Assembly: GCA_963838775.1 (NCBI GenBank)
Contig: CAWISP010000030.1
Coordinates: 124,001 to 188,000, forward strand
DNA length: 64,000 bases
Direction of reading: 5' to 3'
DNA from: Chersky-840 sp963838775
GTDB taxonomy: Bacteria > Actinomycetota > Acidimicrobiia > Acidimicrobiales > UBA8190
Shown here: piece after piece, positions 41,207 to 51,262 of the stretch
Position numbering within the stretch: position 1 is the stretch's first letter
Layout of the letters: every line of letters begins with the position of its first letter
Made by a program: the position numbers and the translations under genes
The notes under the pieces: model-generated
What the model was told of the DNA's origin: nothing
Database searches by the model: none
Seen by the model: only the letters and a program-made list of their open reading frames with translations

Positions 41207-42397
41207 TCAGCCGGCCGGCTCGAATTCGATCGGCAGGGTCAACAGCGACCGCAGTCCCGGCGTGTAGTCGAGCACCGTGCCGGGCTTGAGCCAGTAGTCG
41301 GGGATCCTGCGATGGAACTCGCGCAGCGCCACCCGGAGCTCCACCCGCGCCAGGTGTGACCCGAGACAACGGTGCACCCCTCCCCCGAAGGCGAGATGCG
41401 GATTGGGATTGCGGCGCAGGTCGACGGTGTCCACGCCGGGATGGGAGGTGTCGTCGGTGTTGGCCGACCCGATCAGGAGCATCACCTGCTCACCGCGCGG
41501 GATCGGGCAGCCCTCGTACTCCACGTCCTCGGTCACGACCCTCGGCACGGCCGGCACCGGGCTCTCCCAGCGCAGCAGCTCCTCGACCGCCGACGGGATG
41601 GCGCTCTCGTCTTCCACGAGCAGGCGACGCTGCTCGGGCTCCTGGGCCAGGTAGGCGAAGAAACAGTCGAGGGAGTCCGTCACCGTGTCGAGCCCGGCGA
41701 TGATGAACAGGAAGCAGATGTCGAGCACTTCCTCGTCGGTGAGCCGGACCCCGTCCACCTCTTTCTCCATGATCTGGCCGAGGAGGTCGTCGGTGGGTGC
41801 CTTGGCGCGGCGCTTCTTCACCTCGGCATCGAAATACGCGTACACGGTCTCGCCCGCCGCCTTGCGGTGCGGTGCCTGCTCTTCCATCGTGATCCCGGGG
41901 GGGCGGATGATCTCGTCCTTCACGGCCAGGAAGATGTCCAGGTCGGAAAGGGGCAAACCCATCAGGCGGAGGAACACCCGGCACGGCAGGGGGACGGCGA
42001 ATTCCTCGTGGAGGTCGCACGAGCCCCGGGCGGCGAACTCGTCCACCAGCTCCTTGACGAGCGCCACCACCTCGTCCTCGAGCAGCGCCATCTTCTTGGG
42101 TGCAAAGAGGGGGTCGAGAATCCGGCGGTACTTCACGTGCTGGGGGGGATCGATCATGAGCGGGATCAGGGGGCGGATGTTGCCGAGGTCCATGGGGACC
42201 TCGCTCCAGCAGTACAACGCCGACTTCCGCAGCGCATCCTCGACGTGCTCCCGGCGGGTCAACAGGGTGAACATGTCGTCGATCCGCAGGACCGGCGTTT
42301 CGCGCAACGAGCGGGAGATGGCCCGGGGATCGTCCGAGGAGGCCAGATCGGCCACCATGCCAGCTGACGTGGCGGAAAACTCTTCTTCAGCCTGCAT
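41207..42397 (-). CDS. Cytochrome P450
   Basis: A 396-residue bacterial class I P450 monooxygenase. The start ATG 42397 has an AGAGGAGTGCGG ribosome-binding site; a longer in-frame start is possible. IRPLIPLMIDPPQHVKYRRI is the B'-C region. The I-helix FIIAGLDTVTD carries the acid-Thr pair, ExxR is in VEELLRWES, and the haem-binding loop is FGGGVHRCLGSHLARVEL. It is coupled with a 3Fe-4S ferredoxin. Two TGAC-N6-GTCA palindromes lie upstream, suggesting shared control with the acyl-CoA genes. The substrate is unknown. Confidence 0.9.
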   Translation of the reverse strand: MQAEEEFSATSAGMVADLASSDDPRAISRSLRETPVLRIDDMFTLLTRREHVEDALRKSALYCWSEVPMDLGNIRPLIPLMIDPPQHVKYRRILDPLFAPKKMALLEDEVVALVKELVDEFAARGSCDLHEEFAVPLPCRVFLRLMGLPLSDLDIFLAVKDEIIRPPGITMEEQAPHRKAAGETVYAYFDAEVKKRRAKAPTDDLLGQIMEKEVDGVRLTDEEVLDICFLFIIAGLDTVTDSLDCFFAYLAQEPEQRRLLVEDESAIPSAVEELLRWESPVPAVPRVVTEDVEYEGCPIPRGEQVMLLIGSANTDDTSHPGVDTVDLRRNPNPHLAFGGGVHRCLGSHLARVELRVALREFHRRIPDYWLKPGTVLDYTPGLRSLLTLPIEFEPAG

Positions 42398-42501
42398 CCG
42401 CACTCCTCTCGCACCGGGCTCCGGTGGCACTTCGGACCAAGGTGTCGTGCGGATCACCCAGGACGTTCGATGCCACCACGCCCACCGCCCCCTGCCGGGT
42501 C

Positions 42502-42547
42502 ACGTTAGCGTTTCCTGACGCGAATGTCAGGCCTGACACCCCCGTCA
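42502..42547 (-). promoter_or_regulatory. Tandem TGAC-N6-GTCA operators upstream of P450
   Basis: TGAC-GCGAAT-GTCA (42516-42529) and TGAC-ACCCCC-GTCA (42534-42547) are four bases apart. On the minus strand TAACGT (42507-42502) is a -10-like box. It is the only double site seen, and could give tighter control of the P450 operon. Confidence 0.65.
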
Positions 42548-43026
42548 GGATGCCTGGGCTCCCGGACGGGCCGCGTCGGCCGTTCTCACAGGTGGCACAT
42601 GACCCACCGCGGCCCGTGCCTGAATCAACGGACCTCGCTGCGGGCGAGACCGTCCAGGACCGGGCCCGCCGCCGCGGCCGCCCGGCACGACGTTCGCCCT
42701 GATCTCGCCCCAACACCGCCCGGATCTCGCCCCAACACCGCCCGGATCGTGCCCGGCACCGACCGCACCCGGTGCCGATGCGACGGGGTGGGTCGCCGTG
42801 GCGACGACGGGAAGGTGGTAGGAACGTGTTCCCGGCAAAACGCATCGGCAGCTCGGCACGAGCGCCGAGCACCGGATCGCCCCACCGGGCCGGCGGGATC
42901 CCGACGCCTGGTCCGGGGCCCAGCCGTGTCGTCGCGGTCCAGGATCCCGTCCAACGCGCCGATGACATCCGAAGACCTGGGCTGAAGACTTGGCACTACG
43001 ATTTGGGGGGCCATAGGAGGGCAGAC
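42548..43026. other. Intergenic region without a supported gene
   Basis: The stretch between the P450 operators and the RodZ-like gene shows only overlapping G+C-driven open frames. It includes the 22-bp repeat at 42701-42744 and, at its right end, a TACGAT box (42997-43002) and an AGGAGGG ribosome-binding site for the RodZ-like gene. I see no RNA gene in it. Confidence 0.5.
42701..42744. repeat. Two 22-bp tandem repeats
   Basis: Two perfect copies of a 22-bp unit that begins GATCTCGCCCCAACACC, followed by a short partial third copy. The repeat is intergenic. Confidence 0.9.
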
Positions 43027-44118
43027 GTGGTTACCGCAGCCAGCGACAAAAGGATGCGGCGCCGCGGGGGACGACGCCAGCAAGCGGGCTCGGAGCCCGC
43101 CGCCGTCGGGACCACTCTCCGCGAGGCACGCGAAGCAGCGGGCGTGGACCTGGTCGAGATCCAGGACCGCACCGGTGTCCCGCTCCCTCACCTCGAAGCG
43201 CTCGAGGCCGGCGACCTCTCCCGGTTCCCCGACCGACGCTCGGCCCTCACCGCCGTCCGCCGCTTCGGCGACCTGGTCCAGGCAGACGTCGAGGGCCTCT
43301 CGGCGGTGGTGGAGAAGCACTGGGGGACGGCCCGGGCCGGATTCGCGGGGGGAGGATCACCCAGCCCCGCCGCCAACGGCGCCCCCACCCCCTACCTCAC
43401 GCAATCGGTGCCGACCAGCCACCTGAGCCGCTATCCCGGTGACGGGACCCACCTGCGCGCCTTCACCCAGACCGACGAGGTGCCCGGCGTCCGGCGCTCC
43501 GAGCGCCCCGCCGGCAACGGCCACAACACCAACGGGTCGTTCACCGACACGGGGTCGTTCCCGGCCGTGCCCGTGCGCTACACGGAACCCCGCGCCGTCC
43601 CGGTCATCCTGCGGGGCGCCATCTGGGTCACCGTCGTGCTCCTGGTCGTGGCCCTCGCCGGCCTGGGCGTCGAGCACTACGACCCCCAGTTGTTGGCGGA
43701 CATCCACCTCGTGCACCATCCGCACTCCACCACCCCCACGACACCGGGCTCGGGGTCGGCCGCCCCCGCGAGCACCCCGAGCACTCCGGCCCACTCATCG
43801 GTCGTGTCGTTGGCCGACGCCGGGGTCGGAAGCGCCACGGTCTCGGTGCAGTCCTCGAATTACAGCGTGGTGGTAGCAGCGTGGGCACCGTGTTGGATCG
43901 AGGTGCACACCCCCCAGAGCTTCTCGGCCGTCTTCGCGGCCACGCTCCCGGCGGGAGAGGTCAAGGTGTTCAACCCGGCCAACGGCCAGCTCAGCCTGAG
44001 CATGAGCGCGTCGCTCGTGACGGTCCAGGTCCGGATCAACGGGAAGACCGTGCCGAAGTGGTTGTTCAAGCCCACGACGGTGCCCTTCACGCTCAATTTC
44101 AACTCCACCTCGAGCTGA
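43027..44118 (+). CDS. RodZ-like HTH/membrane protein
   Basis: A 363-residue protein with the architecture of RodZ: cytoplasmic Xre-type HTH, one membrane helix, and a secreted beta domain. The HTH begins VGTTLREAREAAGVDLVEIQ at about residue 27 and continues to SALTAVRRFGDLVQADVEGL. The membrane segment is about residues 195-217 (AIWVTVVLLVVALAGLGV). The external Thr/Ser/Pro-rich linker leads to a DUF4115-like domain ending in TVPFTLNFNSTSS. RodZ links MreB-type elongation to the envelope, but no shape gene adjoins. Start GTG 43027 has a GGAGGG site 6 nt upstream. Confidence 0.78.
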   Translation: MVTAASDKRMRRRGGRRQQAGSEPAAVGTTLREAREAAGVDLVEIQDRTGVPLPHLEALEAGDLSRFPDRRSALTAVRRFGDLVQADVEGLSAVVEKHWGTARAGFAGGGSPSPAANGAPTPYLTQSVPTSHLSRYPGDGTHLRAFTQTDEVPGVRRSERPAGNGHNTNGSFTDTGSFPAVPVRYTEPRAVPVILRGAIWVTVVLLVVALAGLGVEHYDPQLLADIHLVHHPHSTTPTTPGSGSAAPASTPSTPAHSSVVSLADAGVGSATVSVQSSNYSVVVAAWAPCWIEVHTPQSFSAVFAATLPAGEVKVFNPANGQLSLSMSASLVTVQVRINGKTVPKWLFKPTTVPFTLNFNSTSS

Positions 44119-44190
44119 CCGTCGAACGCGAGCTGACGCAAACGCCCATCGGCTCCGGTCGACCCAGCAGCCGGCGGGGTCGCCGCCCGA

Positions 44191-44754
44191 TCAGGACAGG
44201 CGGGTGTGCGGGACCGAGCTCACATGTCCCCGGTCGCGGATCTCGCTCACGGCGGGAACAGGACTGGGGTCCGAGAACAACCGGTCGTCGCCGTAGTCGG
44301 CAGGGCGGCCCGTGGCGTCGAGCGCCCACCACGATGCCTCCAGGGCGATGCCGTTGGGATCGGTGAAGTAGATCGAGCGGATGAAGCCGTGATCGACCAC
44401 GTCGGTCACCTCGCATCCCGCCGACTTGAGGCGGTCCCGCACGGCCAGCAGCGCGTGCTCGTCGGGCAGGTTGAACGACAGGTGGTCGAACTGCACGGCC
44501 CGGGGGTCGGGCACGCCCGCCGGCTTGGCGAACCGTGCCACGGGCAGGCCCGCGTACTCGAAGAAGGCCACGGTGTTCTGCGCCCCGAATTCGAAGAAGT
44601 AGTGGCGGAACTGTGGGGTCCCGATGGTCGCCACCAGCCGGGCGCCGAGCACACCGTGGTAGAAGCGGACCGTGGCGTCCATGTCATCGGTGATCAGTGC
44701 CAGGTGGTTGATCCCCCGCCAGTGCGGGGTCTCGGGATCAAGGGTCTCGGTCAT
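44191..44754 (-). CDS. VOC/glyoxalase family protein
   Basis: A 187-residue vicinal oxygen chelate protein. WRGINHLALITDDMDATVRF and FDHLSFNLPDEHALLAVRDR carry two His positions for metal binding, and RSIYFTDPNGIALEASW supplies a C-terminal Glu. The ATG at 44754 has GGAGG 7 nt upstream; an ATG 21 bp earlier is possible but would sit very near the transcription start predicted from a TAGCGT box at 44795-44790. The family includes ring-cleavage dioxygenases, isomerases and resistance proteins; the role here is unknown. Confidence 0.82.
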   Translation of the reverse strand: MTETLDPETPHWRGINHLALITDDMDATVRFYHGVLGARLVATIGTPQFRHYFFEFGAQNTVAFFEYAGLPVARFAKPAGVPDPRAVQFDHLSFNLPDEHALLAVRDRLKSAGCEVTDVVDHGFIRSIYFTDPNGIALEASWWALDATGRPADYGDDRLFSDPSPVPAVSEIRDRGHVSSVPHTRLS

Positions 44755-44835
44755 GACGGATCCTCCGTGCCACATGGGGTGCTCCTCCCACGCTAACGCT
44801 CGCCGGCGCGGTCGGTGCCCGGCACGTCGCGGTAC

Positions 44836-45238
44836 TCAGCGTTGCTCGGGGTAGATCGACGGGTCCTCGAGGGGGAGTCGCAACCACTGGATCATCTGGC
44901 GGAGCTGGTCGTAGGCGACGAGGCGGGCCTCGTTCGATCCGTCGCGCTCGGCGCGCTCGATCGGCTCCCACAGGCGCCTGACCATGGTGGGGCCGAGCTC
45001 CAGGAGGCCACCACTGCCGCCGGTGGCGTACTTGGCCAACACATAGCGCACCAGGGCCCCCGCTGGTACGCCGACATTCTCGCTCAGGGTGCGGATCGTG
45101 ATCATGGGCTCGACCGGCGCGTACAGCGCCACGTCGGCTTTCAAGTTGGCGTCGGGATCGTCGTCGGCCCACGGCCCCGTGAAGGGCTCGAGCCTGATGA
45201 AGTCCTGATCGTCGGGCGCGTCGGGAGGCGGGGTTCAT
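44836..45238 (-). CDS. Hypothetical protein, probably frameshifted near its start
   Basis: The visible core of about 102 residues includes PVEPMITIRTLSENVGVPAG, LVRYVLAKYATGGSGGLLEL and QLRQMIQWLRLPLEDPSIYP, a pattern I have no characterised family for. In frame upstream, about 30 more plausible residues (DDQDFIRLEPFTGPWADDDP) run to a TGA. Removing one C from a run of four (45230-45233) would join them to an ATG at 45238. The intact frame otherwise starts only at a TTG (45144). A sequence error or real slippage is possible. Confidence 0.5.
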
Positions 45239-45337
45239 CTCCCCATCCTGCCGGAAGGACTCGGGCGGCCCGTCGGATGCGCGTCGGGATCGGCCGACGG
45301 CAGCGGTCCGGATCGCGCCGCCGAAGGGACGCGGTGA

Positions 45338-48244
45338 TCAGGCGCCCGTTCCCACGCGGAATTCGTAGCGCCCGGCGCCGGCCCGGACGACGACCCGCCC
45401 CCACTCGCGCTCAACAGCCGGACGCCCGCACGGCGCGCAACGGCGTCCTCCTTCGGTGACGTCGCGCGCGTTGGCGGCGGGGAGATGCACGGTCGACGAC
45501 GCGTTGGGGGAACGGTGAGATCGAGGACGAAGTCGCCACCGTCGTGGCGGGGCGACGCCAGGCGACGTCGATCGTCCCTCGCGGCGTCGGCACCGTTCCC
45601 CCCGCCCACTCGAGGCCCGTCGTCGGGGGCGCGACGTCGAACGTCGCGTAACCCGGGCTCGAGGGGCGCACGCCGAGCAACGTCTCTTGGATCTCGACGA
45701 GCACGTTCGACCCCCAACCGTGGGACATGCTGTCGCCGTCGGCGTCGGAAGGTTCCCACACCTCCCAGCGTGAAGGTGCCCCCACGGGCCAGGATGTTGG
45801 CCCATCCGTCGTGGACGGGGTCGGTCAGGATGCCGACCATGTCGTCGATCCTGCCCGTTGCCGGCCAGGCTCTTGAGCACCTCGGTGGCACTGCTGACGG
45901 GCACACCCATCCCGAAGCTCGCCACGTAGGCGGCCACGCGCAGCACGGCCGGTTGGAGGGAACGACGCCGTAGGCGAGCGCGCACGCGTTGGCGTACTGC
46001 GACGCGCTGGGTCATCTTGGCGCCGTTGTCGTCGATGCCGTCGACGTAGATCCCGTCGGCCGCGAGTGAGATGACGATTGATGGCGGTGGTGAGCTGCGC
46101 CTGCTTGCTCCGTAGCGCCTGCTCACCTCGCCCGGCGGGCCGACCCAGCGACCGCCGCCACGTCCGCCGCGCGGCGGAACACGTTCACACCGAGCACGTT
46201 GATCCTCGTGACGATCGGGTAGGCGTAGTAGACGCTCGTGGCGAGCAGGTCGTCGACGAGCCCCGGTGGCACGGGTCGATCGTCACTGTCGACGTAGCCG
46301 GCGATGTTCACGAGGACCGGGTACACCGCGTGCGAGCAGGGCGCGGTCACCGGTGTGCATCCAGTACTGCCACACCCACTCGGGGTAGATCTCGGTGTAC
46401 TCGTTGATGTCCTCGGCGCCGAGACCGGTGGGGTAGATCTTGTTGATCGATCCGCTGTTGCGCCCAAAAGCGGCGTCTGGGACTGCCGCGAACTCGAGCA
46501 ACGACTTCCGGGTGAGGTTCTGTTCGCCGAACGCTACCATGGCGGTCTGGGATTCGTTGAACCCGTCCCACAACCACGGGCCCTTCTCGCGGGTCGGGGT
46601 GTCGATCCACTGCTCCTGGCCGCCGAACAGGGCGGAGTGACGGCCGAGCTCGAACACGGCGTCGATCACGGGCGACGACGACGCGAACGTGGCGGCGTGC
46701 TCGTCGGGCACCGCCGCGTGGCGGGTCAGCGCCACGACGTCGGCCGGGCGTCAGGGTCTCGCCGGGGTCGTCGATCTGGAAGTAGCGGAAGCCGAGATAG
46801 TCGAAAGGATGGAACTCCTCGACGCCGCCGCGCTGGACGTAGCTGTAGCTCATGTCGGTGTGCTGGGTGCCGTGGGTGGTCGACACCTGGCCCGGCACGC
46901 CGGTGAAGGGCTGGCCGGGGACGGGCTCGTCGAGCAGATAGCCGGCCCGCATGGTGACGAGCTTCCCGGCCACGGCCGTGGTGGAAGCTCACGGTCGGCA
47001 CCGCCGCGTAGACCTTCCCGAAGTCGGCCACCACCGCTCCCGAAGCCAGTCGGGTCAGGGTCACGCGCCGGCACCGGTTCCTCCACGATGCGGGTGCGCA
47101 CCGAGACCAGGTGTCGCCACGGCGCCACACCGGCCGGCTCCGAGCACCGTGGCGCGCGCCCAGCAGCCTGTCGTCGAAACCCGGCTCCTGCCAACCGACC
47201 GGCTCGGCGGGGCCGTCGACGTTCTCGGTGAAGTCGACGAGATCGCCCTCGAGGTCGCGCTGGGTACCCGGCGAGCCACGCTCCCATGACGGACCCGCCA
47301 CGAACCGTCGGTGACGACGAGCTCGCGGCGTCCATCGACGTGCAGGACCGAGATCTGGGCGATCACGCCCGGCTTGCCGGCGGGGTGGCCCTTGGTCGGC
47401 TCCCTGCCAGCTCGAGACGATCCCCACGGCGTTGGTCGCGCCCGGGCGCGAGCAACGACGGCGACATCCAGCGTCTCGTAGTACTGCGAGTCCGGGAAGC
47501 TGTACGCCTGCCCCTTTCCGGCGCGGGTGCCGTTCACGTACAGCTCGTACTGCTGGTCGCCCGACACATAGGCGCGGGCGCGCGCGATCGGACGAGCTCG
47601 CCAGGACGAACTCGTGACGCGCGTAGGTGTAGTCGTCGGGCCCCGGCCCGTGGGGAAACGAGCGCCCGATCCACTTGGCCTTCCAGTCGTGGTCAGCCAG
47701 TCCCGGTCTCGAAGGTGGCGTGGGGCGCCAACGGGCTCGGGGCGCCCGTGGCCGCCCACGACTGGACGGTCCAGCGGTACGACGGTGTCGGGACGCGAGC
47801 GCAGGACCGCGGTAGGCCACGAAGGCCTGCTCGGCCGACGCGACCCGCCCGCTGTCCCACACCACCGTCGGCGGACGAGCCCGATCGTCCCGGCCCCGGC
47901 GAGCGCGCGGGCGGGACACGACCAGCGCGGTAGGCGCGCTGGACCGCACCGCGGCCGGTCGTCGCCGAGGTGCCATCCGAAGTAGACGTCGTCGAGCCCG
48001 AGCCCGATGGGAGCCGCCAGGCCGTCGACGGTGAGCACTCAGGGGGCTGTGGTCCGGACGCGTCCCGACGCGGGCGTGGGCGGCGCCGACTCGGCCGCCG
48101 CTGCTCGTCGGTCTCCGAGGCGCATGCCGCGCCACGCCATCCCCGCCACCACGAGCCGGCCGCGCCGGCCAGTCCGCCGCCCAGCACCTGACGGCGACTC
48201 ACGACCCGTCGAGAACGCCCCTCCCCACCCGGTCCGCTCTGCAC
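45338..48244 (-). pseudogene. Alpha-L-rhamnosidase (GH78-like), broken by many frameshifts
   Basis: A full-length glycoside hydrolase can be read only by changing frame every 60-300 bp. A twin-arginine-like signal (SRRQVLGGGLAGAAG) opens it. Then come LTVDGLAAPIGLGLDDVYFG, ADHDWKAKWIGRSFPHGPGP, SGDQQYELYVNGTRAGKGQA, TQHTDMSYSYVQRGGVEEFH, GGQEQWIDTPTREKGPWLWD and MSHGWGSNVLVEIQETLLGV, in the order of bacterial alpha-L-rhamnosidases. At least a dozen shifts in both directions are needed. Intact enzymes remove terminal rhamnose from glycosides outside the cytoplasm. Either a young pseudogene or a poorly sequenced stretch explains it. The start GTG could be 48244 or 48202. Confidence 0.75.
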
Positions 48245-50924
48245 GCAGCCCGAAGATAGCGGCGGCGCCGTCGCCCGCTACGACGAGGCTGACCTGACCG
48301 TCGACGATCTCGTCGGGAACCGAATCGCCGTCACCGTGGTCCGAAGACGCCAGCCCCGAGGGACCGTGCGTTTCCTCGGGCAACGCGCCGGCCACGACCG
48401 CCACCGCGGCGCCCTCGTCGAGGATCCTGGTGCCGACGCTCTCGGCAGTTCCCGCCAACGCGCCCGCAGCGGTGACGCCGCCCGACACCGACGCGATGCT
48501 CGCCAAGGTGCTGACGGCCACCTTCGCGGATCGCGTCCGGCCTGACCGGGCCGGCTTCACCTTCGTCAACTCGTCGGCCTGCAGGGCGGTGAGGACGGCC
48601 TCGATGGCCTCACTGTCGAGCTCGGACGGCCAGTGCCGCTCCAGCATGATCGATTCCAGCAGGGCTTCCAACCGAGCGGGGGAGATGCCGGAAATCGGCA
48701 GCGGCAGCGGCACGACCTCTCTCCCCCAATCGGTGAAGACCTTGGCGGGCGTCCGCATCAGCTCGACGATCTCCGCAGCGGGGACCGGAGGGCTGAACCG
48801 GAAACCCTGGACCTGGTCACAGCCATGGACATCGAGGAACCGGAGCTGTTCATCGGTTTCGACGCCCTCGGCCACCACGATGAGGTCGAGGCTGTGGGCC
48901 AGCGCGATGACGGCCCCCACGATAGAGGCGCCACTTGCCTCTCCGTCGATGCGCTGGATGAACGAGCGGTCGATCTTGATGGCGTCGATGGGCATCTCGG
49001 CGAGATACGTGAGGGCGCTGTAGCCCGTCCCGAAGTCGTCGATCGAACAGCGCACCCCGAGGGCCCGCAGCTCGTTGAGACTCGCCACCACTTCGTCCAC
49101 ACGCTCCATGAGGACGCTCTCGGTCACCTCGAGCTCCAACAGCGTGGGGTTGAGCCCGGTCTGCTTGAGGACCCGCGTCACCATCTCCACGACCGACTGG
49201 TGGGCGAACTGCCGCGGGGACAGGTTGACCGCCACCGGTATTGCCGGGAGGCCCTGCTCCTGCCATCCCTGCGCTTGTTTGCAGGCGACGTCGAGCACCC
49301 ACTCACCCAGTGTCGCCACCAGGCTCGTCTCCTCCGCCAGGGGGATGAACGCCCATGGCGGGATGAATCCCAGGCTCGGGTGGCGCCAGCGCGCCAACGC
49401 CTCGACCCCGATGATGTCTCCGGTCGCCATAGCGAGCTTGGGCTGGTAGTGCACGGCGAGCCGGCCCGACTCCACCGCGGCGCGCAGGCTGTCCTCCAAG
49501 GCGAAGCGCAGTCGGGCCCGGGCGCTCATGGCCGAATCGAAGACCTGGTAGGTGTTCCTGCCCGCCGCTTTCGCCTGGTACATCGCGGTGTCGGCGTGCT
49601 TGAGCAGGGTGTCGGCGTCAGCGCCGTCCCAGGGCGACACCGCCACACCGATGCTGGCCTTTACCGTCAACTGCCGCCCCCCCACGCTGAAGGGGTCCTC
49701 GAACCGGTCGAGCAGGCGCTCGGCGAAGTCGACGACGTGTCCGTCCTTGCGTCCGCTGTCGGGGATGAGGAAGGTGAACTCGTCCCCGCCGAACCGCGCC
49801 AGCGTGTCGTGCTCGCGGAGACATCCCTGGAGCCGCTTCACCACGGCCTTCAACAGGTCGTTGCCGACGGCGTGCCCCAGGCTGTCGTTGATGTCCTTGA
49901 ACCGGTCGAGGTCCAGGAACATGACCGAGACGGCGCTGTTGGTCCGGTCGGCCTGCACCAGCGCCCGCTGGAGCCGGTCCTCGAAGAGGAGGCGGTTGCA
50001 GACACCGGTCAGGGAGTCGTGCTGGGCCCGGTATTCAGCGGCCGCGTGCGTGAAGACCTGATGGAGGAGATACAGCACCAGCAGCGTCGGCAGCAGGGTC
50101 GAGCCGATGAGCAGAGCAGGTTGACGGTCGCGGATCCCGAGCACGGACTCGGCGCTCAGGACAGCTGGGACGACGAGCCCCACCGCCACCAGCATGGCCA
50201 CCCGCACCCCACGGGGCCGGACCGATCGCAGCGGCACGGGGTCGAAGGCGACGTTGCGGGAACGGTGCAGGAAGGCGACCCCCCACAGGCACGTCCCGAC
50301 GAGGGCGACTGCCTCCACGAGCGTCGACGAGTGCGAGCTACCCGAAAGTGCCAGCCCCGAATAACTGGCGTCGGCGACAAAGAGGCAGACGAAGCCGGCG
50401 ATGAGATAGCGGTAGATCACCGGATGCCGTTCGGTGAGCGAGACGAGGCTGCACACGAGCCATAGAAGGATCATGTCGAGCAGCGGCGCCACGATGGCCG
50501 ACACCTGGAAGCCCGGCCGCCATCCCTGGGAGGGGACGACCACGAGCGCCAGGATCACGAAACCCAGGGCCAGGGTCGAGAGCAGTGCTTCGGCCACGGA
50601 ATCGGCGGAGCGTTCGGGCAGGCGCTGATGGATCAACGAGACGAGCCCCACGATGGCGAGGATGTCGCCACCGGTACTCATGATCATCGGGGCACCGAGC
50701 TGGGTCGGCGGGCCCCCGGCGTGCACGGCCTGGAGAAGATTGCCGATCACGATGCCGATGAGCCCGGCCCCGACGAACTGCCACGCTGAGCGCCAGGGAC
50801 CCCGGTGCAGCGCCCGGTTCGACGTGAGGCCGTAGGCGACCGCCAAACCGACGGCGAGGCCGACAACAGCGGCGTCCACTGTCGGGTCGAGGATCACGAT
50901 GCCTCCCACGAGAACCGCGCTCAT
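48039..50924 (-). CDS. Membrane-bound GGDEF-EAL cyclic-di-GMP enzyme
   Basis: A protein of about 961 residues. About nine hydrophobic helices fill the first 290 residues. The GGDEF domain contains VMFLDLDRFKDINDSLGHAV, RFGGDEFTFL at about residue 378 and an upstream RxxD inhibitory site (LREHDTLARFGG). The EAL domain has GVEALARWRHP at about residue 506, NLSPRQF, DDFGTGYSALTYL and VAEGVETDEQL. Both active sites look intact, so it may make and/or degrade c-di-GMP. About 200 residues of Ala-rich tail follow, and the last 60 run into the rhamnosidase gene, so the true stop may be hidden by a frameshift. The ATG at 50924 is the first good start. Confidence 0.88.
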   Translation of the reverse strand: MSAVLVGGIVILDPTVDAAVVGLAVGLAVAYGLTSNRALHRGPWRSAWQFVGAGLIGIVIGNLLQAVHAGGPPTQLGAPMIMSTGGDILAIVGLVSLIHQRLPERSADSVAEALLSTLALGFVILALVVVPSQGWRPGFQVSAIVAPLLDMILLWLVCSLVSLTERHPVIYRYLIAGFVCLFVADASYSGLALSGSSHSSTLVEAVALVGTCLWGVAFLHRSRNVAFDPVPLRSVRPRGVRVAMLVAVGLVVPAVLSAESVLGIRDRQPALLIGSTLLPTLLVLYLLHQVFTHAAAEYRAQHDSLTGVCNRLLFEDRLQRALVQADRTNSAVSVMFLDLDRFKDINDSLGHAVGNDLLKAVVKRLQGCLREHDTLARFGGDEFTFLIPDSGRKDGHVVDFAERLLDRFEDPFSVGGRQLTVKASIGVAVSPWDGADADTLLKHADTAMYQAKAAGRNTYQVFDSAMSARARLRFALEDSLRAAVESGRLAVHYQPKLAMATGDIIGVEALARWRHPSLGFIPPWAFIPLAEETSLVATLGEWVLDVACKQAQGWQEQGLPAIPVAVNLSPRQFAHQSVVEMVTRVLKQTGLNPTLLELEVTESVLMERVDEVVASLNELRALGVRCSIDDFGTGYSALTYLAEMPIDAIKIDRSFIQRIDGEASGASIVGAVIALAHSLDLIVVAEGVETDEQLRFLDVHGCDQVQGFRFSPPVPAAEIVELMRTPAKVFTDWGREVVPLPLPISGISPARLEALLESIMLERHWPSELDSEAIEAVLTALQADELTKVKPARSGRTRSAKVAVSTLASIASVSGGVTAAGALAGTAESVGTRILDEGAAVAVVAGALPEETHGPSGLASSDHGDGDSVPDEIVDGQVSLVVAGDGAAAIFGLRAERTGWGGAFSTGRESPSGAGRRTGRRGRLVVAGMAWRGMRLGDRRAAAAESAPPTPASGRVRTTAP

Positions 50925-51262
50925 CCTGGGCAACCCCGCGTGCGGCCCATGCCGGCCGGCACGGACACCGCACTCGCCGCCGCGTCGGGGGCATCACGGG
51001 CGTCGGGGGCGCCGACGGTGGACGTCACGACCGGCCTGTCTCTCGGGTGTCCCATGGTGCCGCCACGACCGCACCTCGGCTCTTCACGTTGGTTGGCAAC
51101 TCGTTGACGCTCGATGGGGCGCGTCTTTCAGCACCACTGGGTGTGTTTCGGCGCCGATCGACCTGGCCTTGAGCCATCGGCCCCACTCACCGTGGCCAGG
51201 CCTGATCGAAGTCACGCGATTGTCAAGGAGCGATGCGTCCCCGCCGATTAAGGCATGTGACC
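50925..51262. other. Divergent intergenic region of the polysaccharide locus
   Basis: About 340 bp separate the GGDEF-EAL gene from the plus-strand operon. I see no gene, no convincing c-di-GMP riboswitch core and no clear palindrome. An AAGG a few bases before ATG 51263 is the only weak ribosome-binding signal. Confidence 0.4.

Noticed and set aside
42387..42503. 38-codon GTG frame on the minus strand overlapping the P450 start
   Set aside because: It resembles the leader peptide at 13179, but the TAACGT box overlaps its start codon, so a leaderless start there is not possible. The P450 has a good ribosome-binding site of its own.
51180..51250. Possible c-di-GMP riboswitch (GTCACGC and later GCGTCCCC) before the polysaccharide operon
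   Set aside because: The bases do not reproduce the conserved GEMM helices, and no stable three-helix fold is apparent.
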